A stretch of DNA of 64,000 nt from the NCBI RefSeq assembly GCF_004796535.1, contig NZ_SPHY01000001.1, forward strand, positions 124,001-188,000. The letters are read 5' to 3'. The position numbers and the translations under genes are program-made. Source of the stretch: Sphingomonas flavalba (GTDB taxonomy: Bacteria; Pseudomonadota; Alphaproteobacteria; Sphingomonadales; Sphingomonadaceae). The notes under the pieces are model-generated. The model worked only from the letters and a program-made list of their open reading frames with translations. It did no database searches and was not told the DNA's origin. Below are positions 31,662 to 40,503 of the stretch, piece after piece. Within the stretch, counting starts at the first letter, position 1; the number at the start of each line of letters is the position of its first letter.

Positions 31662-31690
31662 CCGAAAAGCGGCGAATGCCGGCTTTTCGG
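31662..31690. repeat. Inverted repeat in the mraZ leader
   Basis: CCGAAAAGC (31662-31670) and GCTTTTCGG (31682-31690) form a 9-bp stem with an 11-base loop. It lies 39-67 bases upstream of the mraZ start, inside the probable untranslated leader, and could fold in the mRNA. Function unknown. Confidence 0.5.
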
Positions 31691-31720
31691 TGTCGTGCAT
31701 GACACAGGGAAATCTCCCGC

Positions 31721-31747
31721 CCTGCTCCAATTCATACTTGGAGCAGG
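31721..31747. repeat. Perfect 10-bp inverted repeat in the dcw promoter
   Basis: CCTGCTCCAA (31721-31730), seven bases, TTGGAGCAGG (31738-31747). The loop contains TTCATA, the complement of the candidate -10 element of the mraZ promoter. It directly abuts the four GGGAT repeats. A protein binding here would cover the -10 site. Confidence 0.6.
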
Positions 31748-31759
31748 TGCGGGATACAA
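31731..31759 (-). promoter_or_regulatory. Candidate promoter of the dcw cluster
   Basis: On the minus strand TTGTAT (31759-31754) and TATGAA (31736-31731) are separated by 17 bases. The -35 part lies inside the repeat array and the -10 part inside the loop of the inverted repeat. Match to the general consensus is moderate. Confidence 0.4.
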
Positions 31760-31785
31760 CGGGATTTTACGGGATTTTACGGGAA
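31751..31785. promoter_or_regulatory. Putative MraZ boxes (four 10-bp-spaced repeats)
   Basis: Four copies of GGGAT/GGGAA start at 31751, 31761, 31771 and 31781, exactly one helical turn apart, each preceded by C. E. coli MraZ binds TGGG(A) repeats with the same 10-bp period before mraZ. Here they lie upstream of mraZ, overlapping the candidate -35 region. Caveat: the GGGAT motif is on the strand opposite to the gene. Confidence 0.65.
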
Positions 31786-31934
31786 TCTATGGAGACGCTT
31801 CTCCAACCCGTTGGAATCCGGGCGGTTTCACGGGCGCCAAAATCGGCGTTCGCGGGATGTTCCGCCCGATTTTAACCATGGTTACAGGCGCTTGGCGCGG
31901 AAAGCTGAGGCGCTGGCGCGGCGAATCGGTCATC

Positions 31935-32252
31935 TCAGCGTTCCGGCGCGTTGGCGGGGGGGGCGAGCTTGCGGTCGCTGTTGGTCGCCTCGGCCGCCTT
32001 TTCGACGTCGGTCATCCCGGCACCCGGCGCGACGCCGATCTCGGCGAGCGGCTCCTTCGGCGCGTCGGCGACGTTGGCGGCGCCGCCCGGCACGGCCGCC
32101 GCGATCGCCGCATTGCCGCTCGCCGCGCCCTCGTCCGTGTTCGCCGATTGCAGAATAGCCGCCGTTGCCGCCGCGATCAGCAGGACGACGGCAAGGCCGG
32201 TGAGGCCGACCCGCACACGCTGCATCCGGAACTGCCTTTCGTCCACGCGCAT
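31935..32252 (-). CDS. Small single-pass membrane protein, unknown function
   Basis: 105 residues, not recognised. A short basic N-terminus (MRVDERQFRMQRVRVG) is followed by one hydrophobic helix (about 17-34, LTGLAVVLLIAAATAAIL) and a small, Ala/Glu/Pro-rich tail, probably periplasmic. The start may instead be the ATG nine codons later (32225), which has AAAGG upstream, giving 96 residues. It lies 40 bases after cysK on the same strand and is probably cotranscribed with it. It precedes the dcw promoter region. Confidence 0.6.
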   Translation of the reverse strand: MRVDERQFRMQRVRVGLTGLAVVLLIAAATAAILQSANTDEGAASGNAAIAAAVPGGAANVADAPKEPLAEIGVAPGAGMTDVEKAAEATNSDRKLAPPANAPER

Positions 32253-32292
32253 CGCGCCTAGGCTAGCGTGTTCCGCCGCCGCTGTCGAACGC

Positions 32293-33282
32293 TCAGCGCG
32301 CCGCCAGCCAGCCCGGCACCGGCAGCCCCTTCGCCGCCAGCCATTCCGGGTTGTAAAGCGTTGACAGGTAACGGAAACCGGTATCGCACAGGATCGTCGC
32401 GATCCGCTTGCCCGGCCCAAGCTGGCGGGCCAGCGCCATCGCCCCGGCGACGTTGATCCCGCTCGACAGGCCGACGCACAGCCCCTCGTCGCGGAGCAGC
32501 GCGAACACCTGCGCCAGCCCGTCCTCGTCGGAAATGCGGAACTGGGTGTCGATCGGCGCGCCGTCCAGATTGCCGGTGATCCGCCCCTGGCCGATCCCTT
32601 CCGCCACCGAATTGCCCTCGGCCTTCAGCTCGCCGCAGGCGAAATAGCTGTAGAGCGCGGCGCCGTGCGGGTCGGTCAGCGCGATGGTGACGTCCGGGTC
32701 CTTCGCCTTCAGGCCCAGGCCGACGCCGGCGATGGTGCCGCCGGTCCCCGCCGCGCAGGTGAAGCCGTCGACCCGCCCGTCCATCTGCGTCCAGATTTCC
32801 TCGGCGGTGCCGCGGATATGGGCGCGGCGATTGGCGATATTGTCGAACTGGTCGGCCCAGAGCGCGTTTTCCGTCTCCTCCGCGATCCGGCGGGAGGTGT
32901 GGACGAAATGGCCGGGGTTCGAATAGGGCGCCGCCGGCACCAGCACCAGTTCGGCGCCGAGCGCGCGCAGCGTGTCCATCTTCTCCCGGCTCTGCGTCTC
33001 CGGCATGACGATGATCGTGCGATAGCCCTTGGCGTTGGCGACCAGCGCCAGGCCGATGCCGGTATTGCCCGCCGTCCCCTCGACGATGGTGCCGCCGGGG
33101 GCGAGGACGCCGCGCGCCTCGGCATCCTCGACGATGTACAGCGCGGCGCGGTCCTTCACCGATGCGCCGGGGTTGGCATATTCGCATTTAGCGAAGATTT
33201 CGCAGCCGGTTGCCGCACTTGGGCCGTTGAGGCGAACGAGCGGTGTGTTACCGATCAGCGCGAGCGTGTCGGAAGCGATCAT
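32293..33282 (-). CDS. cysK: Cysteine synthase (O-acetylserine sulfhydrylase)
   Basis: 329 residues. A PLP enzyme making L-cysteine from O-acetylserine and sulfide. The PLP lysine is Lys43 in NPGASVKDRAA, the Asn/Thr loop is EGTAGNTGIGLA, and the phosphate-binding loop is AAGTGGTIAG. The C-terminus is complete (LYNPEWLAAKGL). ATG at 33280-33282; the frame is open 20 codons further up but without a better start. Close relatives annotated as CysK or as cystathionine beta-synthase-like cannot be separated by eye. Confidence 0.93.
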   Translation of the reverse strand: MIASDTLALIGNTPLVRLNGPSAATGCEIFAKCEYANPGASVKDRAALYIVEDAEARGVLAPGGTIVEGTAGNTGIGLALVANAKGYRTIIVMPETQSREKMDTLRALGAELVLVPAAPYSNPGHFVHTSRRIAEETENALWADQFDNIANRRAHIRGTAEEIWTQMDGRVDGFTCAAGTGGTIAGVGLGLKAKDPDVTIALTDPHGAALYSYFACGELKAEGNSVAEGIGQGRITGNLDGAPIDTQFRISDEDGLAQVFALLRDEGLCVGLSSGINVAGAMALARQLGPGKRIATILCDTGFRYLSTLYNPEWLAAKGLPVPGWLAAR

Positions 33283-33413
33283 GCTTGGTCGATAGCCGAG
33301 CGGGCGCCGGTCCGGCAAGCAGGCAGTGCTTGCAATCCGCAAAGGAAAAATGCGGGCGGACGGCCATCAACCCTTGACGGATACCCATACGCCCGCGAAA
33401 GGGTGCCCCCGCC

Positions 33414-33788
33414 ATGAAGCATACCCTCCCCCTCGCCGCCGTAGCGGCCCTCCTCACCCTCGCCGCCTGTGACAGCAAGCCCGAGGTCCTCGACACCAAC
33501 CCCGATCCGATGGCGACCGAACTCGCCAACGCGCCGCCCGTCGAGCTGCCGCCGTCAGTCCAGCACAGCGTCAGCTATCGCTGCAAGGACAACCGCGTCG
33601 TTTATGTCGACTTCATGTCGGACGACAAATCGGCCAACCTGCGCCTGAACCGCAACGACCTGCCCGCGCACGTCACCGCGGAGGCCAAGGGCGAGCTGAT
33701 GTCCGGCAACGGCTGGTCGCTTTCCGGCACCGGAGAGACGGTTCAGATCGGCATCGACGGCGGCGCCCCGCAGAGCTGCAAGAGCTGA
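33414..33788 (+). CDS. Lipoprotein with MliC-like domain
   Basis: 124 residues. A lipoprotein signal with lipobox LAAC (Cys19), so it is lipid-anchored in the envelope. The mature part has YRCKDNRVVYVDFMSDDKSA and a Cys near the end (QSCKS), which fits the fold of MliC, a membrane-bound inhibitor of C-type lysozyme: a Cys pair, a central strand and a late Gly-rich turn. This assignment is by pattern only. It is divergent from cysK and ends at a strong terminator. Confidence 0.75.
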   Translation: MKHTLPLAAVAALLTLAACDSKPEVLDTNPDPMATELANAPPVELPPSVQHSVSYRCKDNRVVYVDFMSDDKSANLRLNRNDLPAHVTAEAKGELMSGNGWSLSGTGETVQIGIDGGAPQSCKS

Positions 33789-33813
33789 GCTTAGCCAGCC
33801 TTTCCAGACCGAC

Positions 33814-33842
33814 GGCCGGCGGAGCGATCCGCCGGCCTTTTT
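33814..33842 (+). terminator. Intrinsic terminator after the lipoprotein gene
   Basis: GGCCGGCGGA (33814-33823), loop GCGA, perfect complement 33828-33837, then TTTTT. A classical rho-independent terminator for the plus strand, 26 bases past the stop, between convergent genes. Confidence 0.95.
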
Positions 33843-33850
33843 CATGGCGT

Positions 33851-34658
33851 TCAGCCGGCGGCGTACTGGTTCTGGCGGGTCCAGGCGACGGCGCGGCGGC
33901 GCAGCACCGCCTCGTCGATCGGCCGGGTGCCGTTATGGGCGACATAGGGCCGGTCGTCGGGCTGCGGCATCATCCGCGCATAGGCCGGGTTGCGCTCGGC
34001 GATCTCGCGCGCCCGCTCGTGGACGCTGCGTGTATCGCTCGGGTCGGGCAGCAGGTGGATGTGCGCCGGCGCCGGCAGGCCATAGCTTTCGCGCATCTCG
34101 CGCACCGCTTCCTCCGACACCTCGACGCGATAGCCGATGCCCTCGCCCTCGCCGTAGGACACCGGGTCGCCGAGCAGTTGCACCCGCCAGCCCATGCTGA
34201 TGAACAGCGGCAGCAGCCGCACCTCCGAAAAGGCAACATAGCTCTTGATGCCACGGGCCAGCGCCACCTCCAGCGGCGTCAGCATCAACATCGCGCGCCG
34301 CCGGCGGTTATGGTCGCGCCCACCGGTCTCCAGGCAGAATCCGCGGCTGAATTCCCACACGTCCGGGCCGTTCAGCCCGTCCGGCCCCTCGGCCAGCGCC
34401 TCGGGAAACACGTCGACCAGCATCGATCGGTCGGCGGTCGGGCGATAGCGGCCGGACATCGTCACCCGGCCGGCATTGTCGAAACCGATGCCGTAGATCG
34501 CCTGGTCGTCGTCATATTCGTCGATTTCGCGGCCGTCGGCGGTGACCGAAAGGTGCCAGCCCAGCTCATCGACGAAAACCGTCTTGCGGCGACGAAACAG
34601 ATCGTCCAGTTCGCGCTCGTAGAGCGAGCGGTTCTCCCTCGTCACCAAATGCAGCACT
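33851..34658 (-). CDS. LuxI-family acyl-homoserine-lactone synthase
   Basis: 269 residues. The invariant LuxI residues are present at the usual numbers: Arg24, Phe28, Trp34, Asp46, Asp49, Arg70, Phe84, Glu102 and Arg105 (RRRKTVFVDELGW, EIDEYDDDQAIY, SGRYRPTADRSM, WEFSRGFCLE). It should make an acyl-homoserine-lactone signal from SAM and an acyl carrier. The protein is longer than typical LuxI (190-230) because of a charged C-terminal tail of about 70 residues. No ATG fits; the GTG at 34656-34658 has GGAGGG (34667-34672) eight bases upstream. It follows the luxR-type gene by 34 bases. Confidence 0.88.
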
Positions 34659-34692
34659 AGACCCGCCCTCCAACCGCCTATGCGTGGCGGCT

Positions 34693-35316
34693 TCAGGAAT
34701 AATAGCCAATATTTCGGGGGGATAAAGCGGGAAATCCAGTCTCTGTGGTAAGAAGCAGCCCGCGTCGGGCCGCGATCGCCACCGCCTGCTGGTGGGTTTC
34801 GGCGCCCAGAATCGCCGCCGCGCGGCGCATTGCGTCGCGGATGCCGGCAACGCTCGCCCCGCTTGCCGCGGCGATTTCGTCGGGGCAGTCGCCCAACAGC
34901 AACCGTCCCAGAATGAAACGCTGGCGCGTCGTCAGGCCGCACGCCGTCGCCGGCTGCGACGCGATCGCGTGCAGTTCCACGCCCCGCGCGGCGTAGAGCA
35001 CGGCATAGCCGCGCACCCGTGCCCGCGCTGCGGCGGAGGGGCGCGCGGACAGGCGCAGGATCAACCCGTCGTCGTCGCAGGCGATGTCGGCATCGTCATT
35101 CAAAAGGATGAGTTCGGGCATGTCGCCGAACAGCGCCTCCGCCAACCCGTCGTCGACGCCGACACGCGCGCAAACATGGCCGGCGATGCCGTCCTCACGC
35201 AGCGCAGCGGCAAAGGCGCCGACCAGCGCCTCTAGGCTGTTTTCCGTGATAACCGCCGTGCGCAGGCGGGAATATCCCGATGGCGGCGAACCGCCGACCG
35301 CGGCGTGTACGGCCAT
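34693..35316 (-). CDS. LuxR-family HTH regulator with atypical sensor domain
   Basis: 207 residues. The C-terminal part (about 130-195, GLTTRQRFILGRLLLGDCPDEIAAASGASVAG) follows the LuxR/GerE helix-turn-helix pattern, though the usual Glu after Arg is Gln and the recognition helix is unusual. The N-terminal 125 residues are shorter than an autoinducer-binding domain, and the protein has no tryptophan at all, so the two Trp residues of the usual lactone pocket are absent. ATG at 35314-35316 follows GGGAGG by eight bases. It lies directly upstream of the luxI-type gene and divergent from a GGDEF-EAL gene. Confidence 0.75.
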   Translation of the reverse strand: MAVHAAVGGSPPSGYSRLRTAVITENSLEALVGAFAAALREDGIAGHVCARVGVDDGLAEALFGDMPELILLNDDADIACDDDGLILRLSARPSAAARARVRGYAVLYAARGVELHAIASQPATACGLTTRQRFILGRLLLGDCPDEIAAASGASVAGIRDAMRRAAAILGAETHQQAVAIAARRGLLLTTETGFPALSPRNIGYYS

Positions 35317-35439
35317 CTGCCAGGCCTCCCAGAAGCAATGGCGTTCCGGGATAAACGCGCCGGGTTAACAGCCGGTTTGCACCCCGCCGGTAAGCCTCCC
35401 TTAAATCTTGTTCACTAAACCGCCCGGACGAGCGCACCA

Positions 35440-37557
35440 TTGAACAACGATCCGCCCTCCTCGGCCGACTGGCTCGGCTCCGGCACTGCCGTCCCGGCGG
35501 CGCAAGACGCCTTGGCAACCGCGCTGGCGCTGGCCGGCGTCGGGCAATGCCGGCTGGCCGGCATCGACGGTCCGGCGCGGCTCGATCCGGTCGCCGCCGC
35601 CCTGCTGAGGACCGGGCAGGCGCCACCGCTGCGGGCGCTGCTCCGGCTGGTCGCGCCGGCCGGCCGCGCCGCGCTGTTCGCCGCCGTTCGCCAGGCGCTG
35701 GCCGGGAAGGGCGGGCGGCTGGACGTCGACTGGCGGGTCGACGATGCCGTCGTCCACAGCGACATCACCTTGAGCCTTGGCGGCGATGCTGGCAGCCGGG
35801 CGCTGCTTGCGACGATCGTCGACCGCACCGCCGAGCGCGAGGAAATCGCCCAGTTGCGCCGCCGCAACAAGCATCTGTGGCAGACGGTCGACCTGAACCC
35901 GCAGTTGCCCTGGCTCGCCGAACAGGACAAGGGCGTCACCGCCGTCACCGAACGCTATCTGAAGCTGGTCGGGCTGAAGGAGGAAGAGGCGCTCGGCTTC
36001 CTCGGCTGGATGAAGGTCATCCACCCCGACGACCTCGAAAAGATGCAGGCGACGGTCGGCCGCGCGATGATGCTCGGCGAGGCGACCGACGTGCGCCTGC
36101 GCTTCCGCGTCGCCAGCGGCGAATATCGCTGGATGCGCTCGCAATGCTTCCCGCTGCGCGACGAAAGCGGCACCGTCCTCCAGTGGTACGGCTATACGGA
36201 GGACATCCACGAGATCGTCCTGCAGGAAATCGAGACGCGCTGGGCGGCGGAGCACGACTCGCTGACCGCGCTGCCCAACCGCTCGCTGTTCAACCGCCGG
36301 CTGGACGAGGTGATCGCCCATGCCGCGCTCGACATGAGCCGGGTCGGGCTGATGGTCCTCGACCTCGACCATTTCAAGGACGTCAACGACCTGTTCGGCC
36401 ATGACGCCGGCGACCGGCTGCTGATGCAGTTCGCCAAGGTGCTGCAGAACAGCGTGTTCGTCGAAGGAACGATCGCGCGGCTCGGCGGCGACGAATTCGC
36501 GGTGCTGCTGCCCAACCTCGAAAGCCCGAAGGTCATGGAGGACCTGATCGAGGCGATCTTCGCCGGGCTGAAGACCCCGATCAAGCTCGACGGCCGCGAC
36601 TTCGACTGCCGGGCCAGCGCCGGCTGGGCGATCTTCCCGACCCAGGCGAACAACGCCTCGGAACTGTTCAAGCACGCCGACATCGCGCTCTACGAGGCGA
36701 AGAACACCGGCCGCGGCCGCTACCTCGCCTTCGAACCGAAGATGAAGAACGCGATGCAGCGCCGGGTCGCGATGATCAACCTCGGCCGCGAAGCCGTCGA
36801 GAACGGCCGGCTGCTACCCTATTACCAGCCGCAATATTCGCTGGAGACCGGCGCCGTCCTCGGCTTCGAGGCGCTACTGCGCCGGCGCGACCGCAGCGGC
36901 GCGATCTGCCTGCCCGGCACGATCTACGAGGCGTTTCAGGATTTCGAGGTCGCCGAGGCGATCGGCATCGAAATGCTGAACATGATCGTCCGCGACATGA
37001 CGATCTGGCGCGACCAGGGCCTCGATTTCGGCGTGATGTCGATCAACGCCTCGACCGCCGAGTTCCGCAACCGCGATTTCATCCAGCGGCTGATCGGCCA
37101 TGCCGACGGCGCCGGCATCCCGCGCGACCGCTTCTGCATCGAGGTCAACGAGGACGTGTTCGTCGGCCGCACCGCGCCGCTGGTCAGCCAGATGATCCTC
37201 GAATTGAAGCAGGAAGGCTTCGGCATCTCGCTGGACGATTTCGGCACCGGCTACGCCTCGCTCACCCACCTGCGCGAGATTCCGGTCGATGCGCTGAAGA
37301 TCGACCGCAGCTTCATCATGGACCTGTTCGGCGAAACCGGCAGCGGCACCGACAGCGGCGCGATCGTCTCGGCGATCATCAAGCTCGGCCACTCGCTCGG
37401 CATGACCGTCGTCGCCGAAGGGGTGGAGACGCGCCGCCAGGCCGCGTTCCTGAAACGCCACGGCTGCACCGTCGGCCAGGGCTTCCTGTTCGGCTATCCG
37501 TCGCCGGCGGAGGTGGTGACCGAACTGCTCACCGGCGCGCGGCGCATCGCCTCCTGA
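35440..37557 (+). CDS. PAS-GGDEF-EAL cyclic-di-GMP protein
   Basis: 705 residues. An N-terminal region without clear family (1-140), a PAS domain (about 145-262, with the PAC end VASGEYRWMRSQCFPLRDE), a GGDEF domain (about 270-430, motif GGDEF at 349-353, preceded by LDLDHFKDVNDLFGHDAGD), and an EAL domain (about 445-695, FEALLR at 476-481, LDDFGTGYASL at 598-608, AEGVET). Both catalytic motifs look intact, so it could make and break c-di-GMP. No membrane segment, so cytoplasmic. The only in-frame start is TTG at 35440 with a poor ribosome site. It is divergent from the quorum-sensing pair. Confidence 0.92.
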   Translation: MNNDPPSSADWLGSGTAVPAAQDALATALALAGVGQCRLAGIDGPARLDPVAAALLRTGQAPPLRALLRLVAPAGRAALFAAVRQALAGKGGRLDVDWRVDDAVVHSDITLSLGGDAGSRALLATIVDRTAEREEIAQLRRRNKHLWQTVDLNPQLPWLAEQDKGVTAVTERYLKLVGLKEEEALGFLGWMKVIHPDDLEKMQATVGRAMMLGEATDVRLRFRVASGEYRWMRSQCFPLRDESGTVLQWYGYTEDIHEIVLQEIETRWAAEHDSLTALPNRSLFNRRLDEVIAHAALDMSRVGLMVLDLDHFKDVNDLFGHDAGDRLLMQFAKVLQNSVFVEGTIARLGGDEFAVLLPNLESPKVMEDLIEAIFAGLKTPIKLDGRDFDCRASAGWAIFPTQANNASELFKHADIALYEAKNTGRGRYLAFEPKMKNAMQRRVAMINLGREAVENGRLLPYYQPQYSLETGAVLGFEALLRRRDRSGAICLPGTIYEAFQDFEVAEAIGIEMLNMIVRDMTIWRDQGLDFGVMSINASTAEFRNRDFIQRLIGHADGAGIPRDRFCIEVNEDVFVGRTAPLVSQMILELKQEGFGISLDDFGTGYASLTHLREIPVDALKIDRSFIMDLFGETGSGTDSGAIVSAIIKLGHSLGMTVVAEGVETRRQAAFLKRHGCTVGQGFLFGYPSPAEVVTELLTGARRIAS

Positions 37558-37571
37558 TCAGCCCGCCGCGA

Positions 37572-38030
37572 TCAGCACTCCGGCGCCATGCCCGCCATGC
37601 GCCGCTCCATTTCCTCCGGCGACACGTCCTCGACATGGGTGGCGAGCATCCATTCATGGCCGAACGGGTCGCGCAGGCGGCCGGCGCGGTCGCCGTAGAA
37701 CTGGTCCTCGACCGGCCGCAACGCGGTCGCCCCGGCGGCGATCGCCCGGGCGAACACCGCATCGACATCCTCGACATACAGCAGCAGCGCGCCCGTCGTC
37801 GCGCCCAGCCCCCGCGGGCTGCGCGTGTCGCTCTCCGGCGACTCGTCGGCCAGCATCACGTGCGAATCGCCGATACGGATCTCGGCATGGCCGACCTTGT
37901 CGCCCCACGGCAGCCGGAACAGTTCGACCGCGCCGAACGTCTCGCCGTACCAGCGGATCGCGCCGTCGGCGTCGTCAACGGTCAGATAGGGGGTGACGTT
38001 GTGGAAGCCCTCGGGGATCGGCCGCGCCAT
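37572..38030 (-). CDS. VOC (glyoxalase/PhnB-like) superfamily protein
   Basis: 152 residues, one VOC domain: VTPYLTVDDADGAIRWYGETFGA at the N-terminus, IGDSHVMLADE, and FYGDRAGRLRDPFGHEWMLATHVEDV at the C-terminus, typical of PhnB-like proteins. These bind small ligands or metal, often without known reaction. ATG at 38028-38030 follows GGAG by seven bases. It converges with the GGDEF-EAL gene. Confidence 0.88.
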   Translation of the reverse strand: MARPIPEGFHNVTPYLTVDDADGAIRWYGETFGAVELFRLPWGDKVGHAEIRIGDSHVMLADESPESDTRSPRGLGATTGALLLYVEDVDAVFARAIAAGATALRPVEDQFYGDRAGRLRDPFGHEWMLATHVEDVSPEEMERRMAGMAPEC

Positions 38031-38133
38031 CGTCGTTCTCCAGCGATTCGGGACAGGCCGGATCATCGCCGCTTTTCGCCACGGCCGCAATTCAGGCTGA
38101 CACGGCGGTCGCAGCAGGCTACCGGATCGCCGC

Positions 38134-40335
38134 ATGACCGAGATCACGCCAGACATCGTCGCCGAACACGGGCTTTCGCCGGAAGAATATGATCGCGTCC
38201 TTGCCGCGCTGGGCCGCACGCCCAACCTGACCGAGCTGGGCATCTTCTCGGTGATGTGGTCGGAACATTGTTCCTACAAGTCGTCGCGCCTGCACCTGAA
38301 GAAGCTGCCGACCACCGGTCCGCAGGTCATCTGCGGCCCCGGCGAGAATGCCGGCGTCGTCGACATCGGCGACGGGCAGGCGGCGATCTTCAAGATGGAG
38401 AGCCACAACCACCCGTCCTACATCGAGCCGTATCAGGGCGCGGCGACCGGTGTCGGCGGCATCCTGCGCGACGTGTTCACGATGGGCGCGCGCCCGGTCG
38501 CCAACATGAACGCGCTGCGCTTCGGCCGCCCGGATCACCCGAAGATGCGCCATCTGATCGCCGGCGTCGTCCACGGCATCGGTGGCTACGGCAATTGCGT
38601 CGGGGTGCCGACGGTCGGCGGCGAGGTCAATTTCCACCGCGCCTATGACGGCAACATCCTGGTCAACGCGATGACCGTCGGCGTCGCCGAAACCGCGAAG
38701 ATCTTCTATTCCGCCGCCTCCGGCCCCGGCAACCCGATCGTCTATGTCGGCTCAAAGACCGGCCGCGACGGCATCCACGGCGCGACGATGGCGTCGGCCG
38801 AATTTTCCGAGGATTCGGAGGAAAAACGCCCGACCGTGCAGGTCGGCGACCCGTTCACCGAAAAGCTGCTGATTGAGGCGTGCCTGGAGCTGATGGCCTC
38901 CGACGCGATCGTCGCGATCCAGGACATGGGCGCCGCCGGCCTGACCTCGTCCAGCGTCGAGATGGCGTCGAAGGGCGGCGTCGGCATCGTCCTCGACATG
39001 GACGCCGTCCCCTGCCGCGAAGAGGGGATGACGCCTTACGAGATGATGTTGTCCGAATCGCAGGAACGGATGCTGATGGTCCTACAGCCCGGCCGCGAGG
39101 CAGAGGCGGAAGCGATCTTTCGTAAGTGGGAACTTGATTTTGCCGTGATAGGCCAGGTGACAACCTCCGGCCGCATGGTCCTCAACTGGCGGGGCGAGAC
39201 CGTCTGCGACATCCCGCTCGCCCCGCTCGCCGATTCCGCCCCGCTCTACGACCGCCCCCACGTCCCGACGCCGAAGCCGGCGCCGCTCGCCGACGTGCCG
39301 GCCTCGGCCGACATCGCCGCCGACCTGCTGAAACTGATGGGCTCCCCCGACCTCGCCAGCCGCCGCTGGATCTGGGAGCAGTACGATCACATGGTCGGCG
39401 CCGACACCGTCCAGCGCCCCGGCGGCGACGCGGCGGTCGTCCGCGTCCACGGCACGCAAAAAGGGCTGGCGATCAGCACCGACTGTACCCCGCGCTATTG
39501 CTACGCCGACCCCTATGAAGGCGGCAAGCAGGCGATCGCCGAATGCTGGCGCAACCTGACCGCGGTCGGCGCGACCCCGCTCGCCACCACCGACTGCATG
39601 AATTTCGGCAACCCGCAGCGGCCGGAGGTGATGGGCCAGTTCGTCGGCTGCATCGAGGGCATGGCCGAAGCGTGCGCCGCCCTCGCCTTTCCGATCGTCA
39701 GCGGCAATGTCAGCCTCTACAACGAGACGCGCAACGACGACGGCACGACCAGCGCCATCCTGCCGACCCCGGCGATCGGCGGCGTCGGCCTGCTCGCCGA
39801 CTGGACCCGCTCGGCCACCATCGCGTTCAAGGCGGAAGGGGAGGCGATCGTGCTGATCGGCGCCACCGCCGGCCATCTCGGTCAGTCGCTGTGGCTGCGC
39901 GAGATCGCCGGGCGGGAGGATGGCCCCCCGCCGCCGGTCGACCTGACCGCCGAGCGGCGCAACGGCGATTTTGTCCGCGACCGCATCGCCGATGGTACGC
40001 TTACCGCCGTGCATGACCTGTCGGATGGCGGCCTGCTCGTCGCGCTCGCCGAAATGGCGCTCGCTGGCAATCTCGGCGCCAAGCTCACCGCCCCGCCCGC
40101 CGGCATCGCTCCCCGCGACTGGTATTTCGGTGAGGATCAGGCCCGCTATCTGGTGACGACCGCCGACGCCGACGCGCTCGTCGGCGCGGCCGGCGCCGCC
40201 GGCATGGAAGCACGGCCGATCGGCCAGGTCGCTGCCGACGCCATCATCACCGACCCGATAAATGCCATCACCCTGCCCCTCACCACCCTCCGTACCGCCC
40301 ATGAAAGCTTCTTCACGGATCTGATGGGCAATTGA
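38134..40335 (+). CDS. purL: Phosphoribosylformylglycinamidine synthase subunit PurL
   Basis: 733 residues, the size of the small PurL used with separate PurQ and PurS. It performs the ATP-dependent amidation of FGAR in purine synthesis. Motifs: [19 protein letters not shown] with the catalytic His, [23 protein letters not shown] (ATP/Mg site), [20 protein letters not shown] and a second AIRS-like half with [14 protein letters not shown] and [20 protein letters not shown] at 38134. purQ and purS are not in the window. Confidence 0.99.
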   Translation: MTEITPDIVAEHGLSPEEYDRVLAALGRTPNLTELGIFSVMWSEHCSYKSSRLHLKKLPTTGPQVICGPGENAGVVDIGDGQAAIFKMESHNHPSYIEPYQGAATGVGGILRDVFTMGARPVANMNALRFGRPDHPKMRHLIAGVVHGIGGYGNCVGVPTVGGEVNFHRAYDGNILVNAMTVGVAETAKIFYSAASGPGNPIVYVGSKTGRDGIHGATMASAEFSEDSEEKRPTVQVGDPFTEKLLIEACLELMASDAIVAIQDMGAAGLTSSSVEMASKGGVGIVLDMDAVPCREEGMTPYEMMLSESQERMLMVLQPGREAEAEAIFRKWELDFAVIGQVTTSGRMVLNWRGETVCDIPLAPLADSAPLYDRPHVPTPKPAPLADVPASADIAADLLKLMGSPDLASRRWIWEQYDHMVGADTVQRPGGDAAVVRVHGTQKGLAISTDCTPRYCYADPYEGGKQAIAECWRNLTAVGATPLATTDCMNFGNPQRPEVMGQFVGCIEGMAEACAALAFPIVSGNVSLYNETRNDDGTTSAILPTPAIGGVGLLADWTRSATIAFKAEGEAIVLIGATAGHLGQSLWLREIAGREDGPPPPVDLTAERRNGDFVRDRIADGTLTAVHDLSDGGLLVALAEMALAGNLGAKLTAPPAGIAPRDWYFGEDQARYLVTTADADALVGAAGAAGMEARPIGQVAADAIITDPINAITLPLTTLRTAHESFFTDLMGN

Positions 40336-40470
40336 GAGTCTTGAGGCTGTCGCTGCTCGGCAGCCCGGCACCCAGCGCGCAGTACGCGCAACGCTTCGCC
40401 AGCCCCCTGAGGATGATGGGCGCGGGTACAGCTTCGACCGCGCGGCATCCGGTTCCGTTTCGCGCGAACC

Positions 40471-40498
40471 GCGCCCCTCCCTCGAAAGGGAGGGGCGC
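40471..40498. terminator. Hairpin between convergent purL and catalase genes
   Basis: GCGCCCCTCCCT (40471-40482), loop CGAA, perfect complement (40487-40498). A 12-bp stem between two converging genes, five bases from the catalase stop; it probably ends both transcripts, although no T-run follows on either strand. Confidence 0.65.
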
Positions 40499-40503
40499 AT
40501 GGA

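Noticed and set aside
35317-35439. lux box or CtrA site between the luxR-type and GGDEF-EAL genes
   Set aside because: No 18-20 bp inverted repeat of lux type and no TTAA-N7-TTAA spacing could be found.
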